A stretch of 64,000 nt of DNA. Origin: Thalassovita mediterranea. GTDB taxonomy: Bacteria > Pseudomonadota > Alphaproteobacteria > Caulobacterales > Hyphomonadaceae. The position numbers and the translations under genes were made by a program. Each line of letters opens with the position of its first letter. Within the stretch, counting starts at the first letter, position 1. The stretch is taken from the NCBI GenBank assembly GCA_019448215.1, contig CP080408.1, positions 1,116,001-1,180,000 on the forward strand, in the 5' to 3' direction. This document shows, in pieces, positions 56,537-64,000 of the stretch. The notes under the pieces are model-generated. The model saw only the letters and a program-made list of their open reading frames with translations. It was not told where the DNA came from and ran no database searches.

Positions 56537-57276
56537 CGACCCCTTTCGAGCTCTGGCCTGCCATCGACCTCAAGGACGGCAATTGCGTGCGTCTCCTGCG
56601 CGGCGAAATGGATCAGGCGACGACGTTCAACCCGGACCCGGCCGATCAGGCCGCCCGCTTCAAGGCGATGGGGTTTGACCGGCTTCACGTCGTTGACCTC
56701 AATGGCGCATTTGCGGGCGATAGCGCCAATGGCGACGCCGTCCGTGCGATCCTGTCTGCTGTGGATGTGCCGGTCCAGCTTGGCGGCGGTATTCGCACAC
56801 TGGCGCAGATCGAAGTCTGGCTCGATGCCGGTCTTAGCCGCGTCATCCTCGGCACCGCGGCCCTGCGGGACCCGGAGCTGGTGAAGACCGCAGCAAAAGC
56901 CTTCGAGAACCAGATCGTCGTCGGCATTGATGCGCGCGATGGCCGCGTTGCCGTCGAAGGCTGGGCCGAAACCTCCGACATGGAAGCCGTTGATCTGGCG
57001 CAGCAGTTCGAAGGCTGCGGCGTCGCCGCGCTTGTCGTGACCGATATTTCGCGCGACGGCATGAAGAGCGGCATCAATGTCGACTTCACCGCAAAGATGG
57101 CGGATGCGGTGTCCATTCCGGTCATCGCGTCTGGCGGCCTTGCCAGCGTGAAGGACATAACTGACCTCAAATCAGCTGACGGCGATCGCGCCGTAGCGGG
57201 CACCATTCTTGGTCGCGCGCTCTATGATGGTGACATCGACCCGGCTGAAGCCATTCAGGCGGCAGGGGCGCGCTAG
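56533..57276 (+). CDS. hisA: ProFAR isomerase (HisA)
   Basis: TIM-barrel isomerase of histidine synthesis, 247 residues. [18 protein letters not shown] carries the catalytic aspartate. [11 protein letters not shown] and [12 protein letters not shown], with the second aspartate, complete the site. It is followed by hisF with no gap. Confidence 0.95.
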   Translation: MTTPFELWPAIDLKDGNCVRLLRGEMDQATTFNPDPADQAARFKAMGFDRLHVVDLNGAFAGDSANGDAVRAILSAVDVPVQLGGGIRTLAQIEVWLDAGLSRVILGTAALRDPELVKTAAKAFENQIVVGIDARDGRVAVEGWAETSDMEAVDLAQQFEGCGVAALVVTDISRDGMKSGINVDFTAKMADAVSIPVIASGGLASVKDITDLKSADGDRAVAGTILGRALYDGDIDPAEAIQAAGAR

Positions 57277-58035
57277 ATGCTGAAATCCCGCATCATCCCG
57301 TGCCTCGATGTGAAGGATGGGCGCACCGTGAAGGGCGTCAATTTCGTCGACCTGCGCGATGCGGGCGACCCGGTGGCGCTGGCAAAGGCTTATGACGAGG
57401 CGGGCGCAGATGAGCTCTGTTTTCTCGACATCACGGCCAGCCATGAAGGGCGCGGCACAATGCTGGATGTTGTCCGGCGCACGGCGGAGCAATGCTTCAT
57501 GCCGCTGACGGTTGGCGGCGGCGTGCGGAGCGGTGACGACCTCGTCCAGCTGCTTCGGTCGGGCGCTGACAAGGTGGCGATCAATTCGGCCGCTGTGGCC
57601 AATCCGGGCGTGATTTCAGAATGTGCCGCCCGCGCAGGCAGCCAGGCTGTCGTGGTCGCCATTGACGCGCGCCAGACCGGCGACCATTGGGAAATCTTCA
57701 CCCATGGTGGGCGCAAGCCGACCGGCATTGATGCCGTCGAATTTGCGCGCGAGGCCGAGAAGCGCGGCGCAGGCGAGATCCTGCTCACCTCCATGGACCG
57801 TGACGGGACCAAGTCCGGCTATGACATTGCTCTGTTGAAAGCGGTGACCTCAGCGGTAAATCTTCCCGTGATCGCTTCGGGCGGTGCCGGGTCCGCAGCC
57901 GACCTGCCCCCAGCAATACTCGAAGGCGGCGCAACTGCCGTGCTCGCCGCCTCGATCTTCCACTTTGGCGAAGTCAGCCTCGATGAGGCGCGCAAAGCCC
58001 TTTCAGACGCCGGTGCGCCGGTGCGCCCCCTCTAA
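57277..58035 (+). CDS. hisF: Imidazole glycerol phosphate synthase, cyclase subunit
   Basis: Cyclase partner of HisH, 252 residues. It opens [23 protein letters not shown], with catalytic Asp in CLDVKDG. The second Asp lies in [30 protein letters not shown] is the phosphate-binding end. The stop overlaps the hisE start (TAATG). Confidence 0.96.
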   Translation: MLKSRIIPCLDVKDGRTVKGVNFVDLRDAGDPVALAKAYDEAGADELCFLDITASHEGRGTMLDVVRRTAEQCFMPLTVGGGVRSGDDLVQLLRSGADKVAINSAAVANPGVISECAARAGSQAVVVAIDARQTGDHWEIFTHGGRKPTGIDAVEFAREAEKRGAGEILLTSMDRDGTKSGYDIALLKAVTSAVNLPVIASGGAGSAADLPPAILEGGATAVLAASIFHFGEVSLDEARKALSDAGAPVRPL

Positions 58036-58412
58036 TGACGACTGGACAAAACGACATGTCGAAGACCGAACTCGGCTCTGCCAAACGCCTGAACGAGCTC
58101 GTCGCCCTGCTTTCCAAGACGGTGGATAGCCGGGTCGGGGGCGATATTGAAAAGAGCTATACGGCGCGGCTGATCAAGTCGGGCCCAATCCGCTGCGGCA
58201 AGAAGATCGCCGAGGAGGGCGCAGAGGTTGCGCTGGCTATCGCCGCGCAGGGCCGCAAGGAAGTGGCCGCTGAAACGGCTGACCTGCTATTCCACCTGCT
58301 GGTGGGCCTGCGCGCAAAAGGCGTTTCGCTGGACATGGTCGCCGATGCGCTGGCAGAGCGCCGGGGTGTGTCCGGCCTCGCTGAAAAAGCGGCCCGCACC
58401 AAGAAAGACTAG
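58035..58412 (+). CDS. hisE: Phosphoribosyl-ATP diphosphatase
   Basis: All-alpha MazG-like pyrophosphohydrolase (125 residues) for the second step of histidine synthesis. Metal-binding helices are KKIAEEGAEVALAI and EVAAETADLLFHLLVGL. SYTARLIKSGPIRCGKK is the usual lead-in. It ends in a 4-base overlap with the Smr gene on the other strand. Confidence 0.94.
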   Translation: MTTGQNDMSKTELGSAKRLNELVALLSKTVDSRVGGDIEKSYTARLIKSGPIRCGKKIAEEGAEVALAIAAQGRKEVAAETADLLFHLLVGLRAKGVSLDMVADALAERRGVSGLAEKAARTKKD

Positions 58413-58918
58413 CGTTTTCTGAGGAATACATAGAACGCACCCTCGCCGCCATGGCGTGGGTGAGCGCCTGCATATCCGGTGATGAGTGCGCGGGCTTCTG
58501 GCATTTCCACCCAACGCAGGAAATTGTGGCGAAGAACGCCGCCGCCTGCCTTGCCCTTGCCCGTAATCACAATGACGGCGCGGCTGCCGCGTGCCTGTTC
58601 GCGGGCGAGGAAGGCCGGAAGCGCACTCCAGGCTGATGCCTGCGTGTGGCCGTGGAGGTCGAAACGGCCCGAAATGGAAATCTTGCCGCGGCGGACCTGT
58701 TTGTCGGCGCTCCGGTCACGAGGTGCGGCTGGGGTGGCTGGACGGTGCAGTGACGGTGTACTGGCGGTGTTTTCAGAGGGTGTTTTGTCGAGGACCGGTC
58801 TTGTGATCGCCGGGGCGCGTGGTCGGGGCACGGATTTACTGCCGCCAAGTGGACGCACCGACCGGCGGACCTGTTCCCAGGCTTTCTTTTCATCAGGTTT
58901 GAGGGGCCGGTCGCTCAT
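58409..58918 (-). CDS. Smr domain protein
   Basis: A 169-residue protein with a disordered basic N-terminus and a C-terminal Smr domain. The domain shows FDLHGHTQASAWSALPAFL, the VITGKGKAGGGVLR loop (TGKG), and AHPRHGGEGAFYVFLRK. Smr domains are nucleic-acid nickases or endonucleases. It is 9 bases after mltA and likely cotranscribed with Tim44-like and mltA genes, a conserved alphaproteobacterial arrangement. Confidence 0.88.
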   Translation of the reverse strand: MSDRPLKPDEKKAWEQVRRSVRPLGGSKSVPRPRAPAITRPVLDKTPSENTASTPSLHRPATPAAPRDRSADKQVRRGKISISGRFDLHGHTQASAWSALPAFLAREQARGSRAVIVITGKGKAGGGVLRHNFLRWVEMPEARALITGYAGAHPRHGGEGAFYVFLRKR

Positions 58919-58927
58919 TGGCCCGAT

Positions 58928-60229
58928 TTAGGGGGCCGGAGGGTTCCGGCCAAGGTCGGCATAGGCATCGACGCCTGGAATGCGATCGGCCACCGCGCGC
59001 GGGAGCAGCACCCAGAGACGTCCCGGCGCATTCATCGTGCCTGCCCTTTCGCCCGCTTCCTTGCCTGTGCCGAAATAGATGTCGCCGCGGACCGGGCCAT
59101 TCACGGCGCCGCCTGTATCCTGCGCCACCAGCATGCCGGACCAGTCGCCGCCAAGCCCCGGCGCAGTGGTCTGGATGAACATGGGAACGCCCATGGGGTT
59201 ATGCTCCCGGTCGATGGCGACGGAGCCAAGCGGGGTCAGCGGGACGCCCATCGCGCCCTTGGGGCCTGTCTCGCCCTCTTCGGGTTCTTCCAGCGTAAAG
59301 AAGATGTAGCGCGGATTAGCGTTCATCGCCTGACGCACCTGTTCGGGCGTTGCGCGGTCCATCCAGGCGCGAATGCCCTGCATGGAGGCTTCGCCGCGCG
59401 TGATCCAGCCGCGATTGAGAAGCCAGTTGGCAGTCGAGCCAAACCGGTGACCATTATGAGCGGCATAGACCGCCTTCATCGTCGTGCCGTCGGGAAACAC
59501 AAGTTTCCCCGAACCCTGAATCTGGAGGAAGAAGACATCTGCCGGGTGGGCATAGGCCAGCGGTTCGACACCCGCCTCGGTAATCGCCTTGCGATCAGGA
59601 TATGGCCGGCGCGTACCGTTTGGCAGGCGCTGAAAGATGCCGACGCCGCTTTCGCGCTCAAGGTCTTGGGGATAAGCGGGGACGGGTTCGGTAAAGGGCG
59701 CCTCTGGCGCGGTGCGCGCTTCGTAGACGGGTTCAAAATAGCCAGTGAAGCGGGAATTGCCGTCCGGGGAGTTGATCTCGACCGGGCGGAAAAGCGTCTG
59801 CATCACGGTGCGGGCGGAGACTTCATCCTCGACCACTTCGAGGGCGGCGCAGGCCGGGAGCCAGTCCATCGTGCTGCCTGCCCACGGGGCGACAGATGAG
59901 ATCGGCGCGTCAGCTGCGCCTTCGCGGAAGACAGCGCAGCTTTTGCGTAGCGCCATCACGCCCGGATAGAGCGTTGCTTCCTCCCAGCCCGGCAGGCTGG
60001 CAAAGGCGGCTGGCGCAGGCGGTGCCTGACGCACGGCATCCGGGTTGATTTCCTTTTCAGGCGGCCGCTCATCGGGCTGGCGCGAGCGCGGTGTCGGCGC
60101 GGGATGCCCCATGGAAACGTCGCGATGCGCCGTGCCATGAGATCGGCTGCTGCCGTCTTCGGAATTCGGAGAGCTCGCACAGGATGCGGTCAGGCAGGCT
60201 GCCAGAATAAGGCCAGTCAGTCTCATCAT
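58928..60229 (-). CDS. mltA: Membrane-bound lytic murein transglycosylase A
   Basis: Outer-membrane lipoprotein that cleaves peptidoglycan to 1,6-anhydro products, 433 residues. The lipobox is LTASC near residue 17. A proline-rich linker follows. The catalytic domain has FTGYFEPVYEA and the 3D domain LVAQDTGGAVNGPVRGDIYFGTG, with the catalytic Asp in that block. The start at 60229 (tandem ATGs) is set by the lipoprotein signal. Confidence 0.93.
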   Translation of the reverse strand: MMRLTGLILAACLTASCASSPNSEDGSSRSHGTAHRDVSMGHPAPTPRSRQPDERPPEKEINPDAVRQAPPAPAAFASLPGWEEATLYPGVMALRKSCAVFREGAADAPISSVAPWAGSTMDWLPACAALEVVEDEVSARTVMQTLFRPVEINSPDGNSRFTGYFEPVYEARTAPEAPFTEPVPAYPQDLERESGVGIFQRLPNGTRRPYPDRKAITEAGVEPLAYAHPADVFFLQIQGSGKLVFPDGTTMKAVYAAHNGHRFGSTANWLLNRGWITRGEASMQGIRAWMDRATPEQVRQAMNANPRYIFFTLEEPEEGETGPKGAMGVPLTPLGSVAIDREHNPMGVPMFIQTTAPGLGGDWSGMLVAQDTGGAVNGPVRGDIYFGTGKEAGERAGTMNAPGRLWVLLPRAVADRIPGVDAYADLGRNPPAP

Positions 60230-60305
60230 GGCGCAAAGAGTTGCCGGGTTTCGCCGAAATCGACAACCGGAAAGTCTCAGCGCGGCTGAAGGGCGCGTCG
60301 CTCGA

Positions 60306-60911
60306 CTATGGCGTGTCGACGTCGTCCAGAAGCCAGTTTGGATCATCCGAAGAGGTGTCCCGCATGAAGGTCCAGAGCTCCTCAGAGGTCCGCGTCATGT
60401 CGCCGATGCCGAGCTCAGACTGGAAGCGCACTGTTACGCGGGCCGTGCCGCCAGCGTCGAGATCAGCTGCGTCGATCTCGCTCTGCTTCAGGCGAAGGAG
60501 CTGAGGCGCCTCGGCGCCGGTCTTCTCGCGCTCAACGATGGCTGCGTCCCAGGCTTCATAGACATCGGTGTCGAGCCATTGGCCGAGTGTGACGCGGTCA
60601 CCTTCTGCAAAGGCTTTGACCAGCATCTCATAGGCCGAGCGGGCACCAGACAGGAATTCCTTCGGGTTGAAGCTTGGATCAGCCGAATGGATCGCTTCGA
60701 GGCCGCTTGCCGCCGGGCCAGTGAAAGCGGGGCGAAGGCCGGCCGGATTCTCGCGCGGCTGCGTCGCCGGCTTGTTGCCGACGGCAGGTTTCTGATCTCG
60801 CGAACGTCCCTCCGGCGGGCCAGCATCACTGCCAAGCGTGGTGTAAAGCCGCCAGCCAACGAAGACGGCAATCGCGGTGAGGAGCAGTAGTTCGATCATC
60901 GAAGAGTTCAT
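60306..60911 (-). CDS. Tim44-like domain protein
   Basis: A 201-residue protein with an N-terminal membrane anchor (MIELLLLTAIAVFVGWRLYTTLG), a proline/arginine-rich linker, and a Tim44-like C-terminal domain (EFLSGARSAYEMLVKAFAEGDRVTLGQWLDTDVYEAW ... EELWTFMRDTSSDDPNWLLDDVD). It is the bacterial relative of the mitochondrial import-motor anchor (TimA); its role in bacteria is unclear. It is divergent from secB and upstream of mltA. Confidence 0.9.
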   Translation of the reverse strand: MNSSMIELLLLTAIAVFVGWRLYTTLGSDAGPPEGRSRDQKPAVGNKPATQPRENPAGLRPAFTGPAASGLEAIHSADPSFNPKEFLSGARSAYEMLVKAFAEGDRVTLGQWLDTDVYEAWDAAIVEREKTGAEAPQLLRLKQSEIDAADLDAGGTARVTVRFQSELGIGDMTRTSEELWTFMRDTSSDDPNWLLDDVDTP

Positions 60912-61037
60912 TTCGTCTCCGTGGAGGGGTCGTATTCGGACTCATATAGTCAGCTTTTGCCCTATGCCACCCGTTGTTGCGCAAGGAAGGGCCGCATGAT
61001 AGGCGCGAAACCCAGTTTTCGAGAGGATTTCGCTGTA

Positions 61038-61574
61038 ATGTCAGATACGACAGACACCGCTGCACAACCACAACAACAGCCGACCGGCCCGAGCATGCGC
61101 GTCCTGAACCAGTACATCAAGGACCTGTCATTCGAGAATCCGGGTGCCCGTGTGAATGAGCAGCCGAATGTCGATCTTGGCATCGATGTCCAGGCGAATG
61201 CCCAGAACCGCGAAGAAGGCGTCTATGAAGTCGTCCTGAAACTCAATGCGCGCGCCGGAACCAAGGAAACAGCCCTGTTCCTGGTCGAGCTTGAATATGG
61301 CGGCCTGTTCCAGATCCAGAACGCCTCGAGCGCCGATGCAGAAGCCATGCTTCTGATCGAGTGCCCCCGTCTTCTCTTCCCGTTTGCCCGCCGTCTGGTC
61401 GCAGACCTCACCCAGGAAGGCGGCTTCCCGGCGCTGCGCATTGATCCGGTCGACTTCACCGCGCTCTACCGCCAGCAGCGTGCCCGCATGCAGCAAGGCA
61501 CAAATGGCGCACCTGTCGACAATGGCACCGCCGCCCCGGCCGGTGAGCCGGAAAACAAAGAAACCGAAAACTGA
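61038..61574 (+). CDS. secB: Protein-export chaperone SecB
   Basis: A 178-residue chaperone that keeps preproteins unfolded for SecA. Family blocks are RVLNQYIKDLSFENPGA, EVVLKLNARAGTKETALFLVELEYGGLFQI, and CPRLLFPFARRLVADLTQEGGFPALRIDPVDFTALYRQ. The C-terminal tail is Pro/Ala/Glu-rich. ATG 61038 is set by the SecB N-terminus; GAGAGGATTT lies upstream. Confidence 0.95.
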   Translation: MSDTTDTAAQPQQQPTGPSMRVLNQYIKDLSFENPGARVNEQPNVDLGIDVQANAQNREEGVYEVVLKLNARAGTKETALFLVELEYGGLFQIQNASSADAEAMLLIECPRLLFPFARRLVADLTQEGGFPALRIDPVDFTALYRQQRARMQQGTNGAPVDNGTAAPAGEPENKETEN

Positions 61575-61607
61575 TCTTGTGAGATCTGCCCAACTGGGAC
61601 GCGCCGG

Positions 61608-62312
61608 CTAGCCCTGGTAGCGCGCCCAGATCGGGTTATCGCCCAGAGTCGCCACAAAGGCGGCATGGGCCTCCTGCTCTTCACCGGTGATCGGCGAAGC
61701 TAGCGGCTGCGGACGTGTTTTTGCCCGGCGGAAGTTCGCCTCACCGTCGCTTTCATCCCTGTTCGAGAAGTCAAAGGCACGCGCGCGGCCACCGCGAAGC
61801 TCCAGATAGACTTCGGCGAGAAGCTGGCTGTCGAGAAGTGCGCCGTGAAGCGTACGCGCTTCGAGGCCGATGCTGTAGCGTTTGCAGAGCGCATCGAGCG
61901 AAGCAGGCGCGCCGGGGTGGCGCTTCTTTGCGATTTCCAGCGTATCGACCCAACGCTCCAGCGGGACTTCGGCTCGGCCACAACGCACGAGTTCTGCATT
62001 CAGGAAGCCGCGGTCGAACGCTGCATTGTGCGCGACCAGTGTGGAGTCGCCGACAAACTCCAGAAACGCATCGACGATGCGCGGGTCTTCAAAGAAAGGT
62101 TTGTCGACCAGCATCTCATCCGTGATGCCGGTAATTTCTACGGTCTTGGCAGACACAGACCGGCGCGGATTAATCCGCTCGTGAAAGGTGCGGCCCGTAG
62201 CGACGTGATTGATGAGTTCGACGGCGCCAAGCTCAATGATCCGGTCCTCACCTGACCAGTCGAGACCGGTGGTTTCGGTATCGAAAGCAATCTCACGAAG
62301 CGGCTGGCTCAT
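61608..62312 (-). CDS. dnaQ: DNA polymerase III epsilon subunit
   Basis: 3'-5' proofreading exonuclease of the replicative polymerase, 234 residues. Exo I is [11 protein letters not shown] (DxE), Exo II is [17 protein letters not shown], and Exo III is [27 protein letters not shown] and [12 protein letters not shown] are standard. A C-terminal tail of about 60 residues should bind the alpha subunit. Its start overlaps coaE. Confidence 0.95.
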   Translation of the reverse strand: MSQPLREIAFDTETTGLDWSGEDRIIELGAVELINHVATGRTFHERINPRRSVSAKTVEITGITDEMLVDKPFFEDPRIVDAFLEFVGDSTLVAHNAAFDRGFLNAELVRCGRAEVPLERWVDTLEIAKKRHPGAPASLDALCKRYSIGLEARTLHGALLDSQLLAEVYLELRGGRARAFDFSNRDESDGEANFRRAKTRPQPLASPITGEEQEAHAAFVATLGDNPIWARYQG

Positions 62313-62914
62313 CTCTCTTCCCTGTCCATTTTGGTCAGCAAGTGGATGATTGCGTTTACATGGGTTCGGGCGAAATCGAAACCGAAGGCTGTAGAAATGA
62401 TGAAGTCGGCGCGGGCCCGCTTTTCCGCATCCGGGACCTGTTTGGCGACGATCTTTTCGAAGTCTGATTCAGACATTTCATTGCGCGCCATAACACGTTC
62501 CCGCTGGACTTCTGGCGGCGCGGAAACCACCGCAACATAGTCGCAGCGCTTGTCGCCGCCTGTCTCATAAAGGAGCGGGATATCGAGCACGGCGAGCCCT
62601 GCCCCGGACTTCAGCGCTGAGGTGCGAAATTCTATCTGGGTCTGGCCGACGAGCGGGTGGACGATGGCCTCCAGGTCTTTCATCGCATCGGGGTCTTCCA
62701 TGACGATGTCGCGAAGACGCTGGCGGCTGACCGCGCCATCGACAATCACGCCCGGAAAGCGCTCACCGAGCGGTTCTACGGCAAGGCCGCCCTGCGCATA
62801 GATGGAATGGACCGCCGCATCGGCATCATAGACCGGAACACCGCCATCCGCGAACATGGCGGCGGTGGCGCTCTTGCCCATGCCGATAGAGCCGGTCAGT
62901 CCGAGGATGATCAT
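62309..62914 (-). CDS. coaE: Dephospho-CoA kinase
   Basis: Last enzyme of CoA synthesis, 201 residues. P-loop [28 protein letters not shown] and [37 protein letters not shown] are family blocks, and [21 protein letters not shown] is the lid region. ATG 62914 is inside the stop of aroE (ATGA) and is preferred to an upstream start. Confidence 0.95.
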   Translation of the reverse strand: MIILGLTGSIGMGKSATAAMFADGGVPVYDADAAVHSIYAQGGLAVEPLGERFPGVIVDGAVSRQRLRDIVMEDPDAMKDLEAIVHPLVGQTQIEFRTSALKSGAGLAVLDIPLLYETGGDKRCDYVAVVSAPPEVQRERVMARNEMSESDFEKIVAKQVPDAEKRARADFIISTAFGFDFARTHVNAIIHLLTKMDREER

Positions 62915-63732
62915 GCGTTCTGCTCCAGCGATGTACGGCAAGCGGTGAGGGCGACTTCGATATCCGGGCGTACGCCGTCGAACCAGATGGAGAAGCTTTC
63001 CGCCGCCTGGCAGACCAGCATGCCGAGGCCGTCTTCGGTCTTCCAGCCTTGCACCTTGGCGTGGGCAAGCTGAGCTTCTGCAGGGGCGCCATAGCTCATA
63101 TCGTAAAATAGCCGGCCCTCGCCTGCGGGTAGCGGTATATGGGCACCGCCATGCCCGGCGCTGGTCGTATTGATAACGAGGTCGGCGCGTTCAGCATGAT
63201 CAGACAGGGCATCAAGCGGGCCTGAGAGATGTGGACGTGAGCAGCATTCGGTGAGGATCTGCTCGGCTTTCTCGACTGTCCGATTGAGCAGGATGATATC
63301 TGCCCCTGCCCTGTCGAGCGCGAAGAGACCGGCCCGGGCCGCGCCGCCTGCGCCAAGCATAAGGACCGTCTTGCCCGTAAATTCCGAGAGGCCGAGCCGG
63401 CCGAGCGCGGCGATGAGGCCCGGCGCGTCCGTATTGTCAGCGCGCCAGCCACCTGGTGGCAGCCGGGACAGCGTGTTCGCCGCGCCAATCGCATCTACCG
63501 CAGCAGATTTTTCCGACGCCTTGGGCAGTACCGCCTGCTTGTGCGGCAGGGTAACGTTGAGGCCCAGAAATTCCTGATATTCGAAATCATCAAGCGCGGC
63601 AGCGGTTTCACCTGCCGGAACGCGGATCGACTCGTAGGAGGCGTCGAGGCCGAGCGCGTCGATCCACGTCATGTGGATAAGCGGCGAGAGCGAGTGGCCG
63701 ACCGGGTCGCCAATGACTGCGAGGCGTCTCAT
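62911..63732 (-). CDS. aroE: Shikimate dehydrogenase
   Basis: NADP-dependent reduction of dehydroshikimate, 273 residues. It has [18 protein letters not shown] at the substrate site, [14 protein letters not shown] with the catalytic lysine, and DNTDAPGL. The NADP fold is [17 protein letters not shown]. It overlaps coaE and the maf gene by 4 bases each, so maf-aroE-coaE-dnaQ form one operon. Confidence 0.94.
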   Translation of the reverse strand: MRRLAVIGDPVGHSLSPLIHMTWIDALGLDASYESIRVPAGETAAALDDFEYQEFLGLNVTLPHKQAVLPKASEKSAAVDAIGAANTLSRLPPGGWRADNTDAPGLIAALGRLGLSEFTGKTVLMLGAGGAARAGLFALDRAGADIILLNRTVEKAEQILTECCSRPHLSGPLDALSDHAERADLVINTTSAGHGGAHIPLPAGEGRLFYDMSYGAPAEAQLAHAKVQGWKTEDGLGMLVCQAAESFSIWFDGVRPDIEVALTACRTSLEQNA

Positions 63733-64000
63733 GACTGCAGCACACCGCGTGTGCGGAGGTAATCAAGGAGCGGCAGAAGCGGCAGGCCGAGGATGGTGAA
63801 ATAATCTCCCTCGATCCGTGTGAAGAGCTGCGCGCCGAGATCTTCGAGCATGTAGGCGCCAACCGTTTTCAGAAGGCCCTCCCCGCTCTTGTCAAGATAG
63901 GATGCGATGAAGTCTTCACTGAGCGGGCGGACGGTCAGTTTGGGTGCCGCAAGATGGCGCCAGACCGGTTCGCCATTTTCGGCAATTACGATCGCCGTCT
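63729..64000 (-). CDS. Maf-family nucleotide pyrophosphatase, C-terminal part
   Basis: Only the last 89 residues are in the window; the gene continues past the right edge. The visible C-terminus reads GEGLLKTVGAYMLEDLGAQLFTRIEGDYFTILG in pieces, then [18 protein letters not shown], the usual end of Maf/YhdE-like pyrophosphatases that remove modified or canonical NTPs. It overlaps the aroE start (ATGA). Confidence 0.85.
   Translation of the reverse strand, partial: TAIVIAENGEPVWRHLAAPKLTVRPLSEDFIASYLDKSGEGLLKTVGAYMLEDLGAQLFTRIEGDYFTILGLPLLPLLDYLRTRGVLQS

Overview
The window reads as chromosomal DNA of an aerobic, high-GC alphaproteobacterium, most likely of the Hyphomonadaceae/Caulobacterales group. 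This is inferred from the gene set and its layout: maf-aroE-coaE-dnaQ next to secB, Tim44-like, mltA and Smr genes; a hisB...hisHAFE cluster beside hslVU; a PhyR-type stress regulator; and sdhCDAB and sucCDA-odhB operons. No species can be named from the sequence alone. Almost all of the window is ordinary, tightly packed core genome.

Layout. 1-7.3 kb: end of a CtpA protease, a YibQ-like deacetylase, rppH, an alpha/beta hydrolase, then hpt and a zinc-ribbon protein facing ftsE-ftsX-plsC. 7.3-12.8 kb: HD-domain protein, AlkA-like glycosylase, HNH nuclease, an acidic secreted protein, an ECF sigma factor with its small membrane partner, and pyruvate kinase. 13-20 kb: the 2-oxoglutarate dehydrogenase and succinyl-CoA synthetase operon (sucC-sucD-sucA-odhB). 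20-26 kb: MFS transporter, PhoD-like phosphatase, Tat-exported carotenoid oxygenase, DUF2141 and DUF2306 proteins, and a membrane LytTR regulator. 26.8-30.2 kb: folP-folB-folK with an rRNA/tRNA methyltransferase and an isoaspartyl peptidase. 30.3-33.5 kb: quinone oxidoreductase, then a repeat-rich accessory island. 33.7-37.3 kb: succinate dehydrogenase with an extra small gene inside the operon. 37.4-47.6 kb: DUF885 peptidase, ABC exporter, glutamine amidotransferase, nucleotide-sugar genes (phosphoglucomutase/phosphomannomutase, ugd, UDP-glucuronate decarboxylase), transaldolase and a PfkB kinase. 47.7-52.8 kb: PhyR, an HxlR regulator, hslVU and a c-di-GMP phosphodiesterase. 52.9-58.4 kb: histidine genes, interrupted by a low-GC insertion and an M20 peptidase. 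58.4-64 kb: Smr, mltA, Tim44-like, secB, dnaQ, coaE, aroE and a partial maf.

The most unusual content is two short GIY-YIG nuclease genes (26404-26763 and 31534-31818). Each sits between REP-like palindromes. The first is enclosed by a perfect 34-bp inverted repeat that contains the gene's own stop codon. The second is bounded by a different palindrome family laid out in the same orientation and sharing a 9-base core with the first. Related palindromes build the 1-kb mosaic at 31.8-32.7 kb. Together they suggest a compact nuclease-REP element, proposed here only from sequence structure. A second anomaly is the low-GC orphan gene at 53.5-54.3 kb, which appears to have broken a gene that followed hisB.

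Metabolically the window joins the lower glycolytic step (pyk) to a full 2-oxoglutarate-to-fumarate stretch of the TCA cycle (odhB/sucA, sucCD, sdhCDAB), plus folate, histidine, CoA and shikimate enzymes. Envelope and division functions (ftsEX, plsC, mltA, CtpA, YibQ-like, UDP-sugar genes) and proteostasis (hslVU, secB) fill much of the rest.
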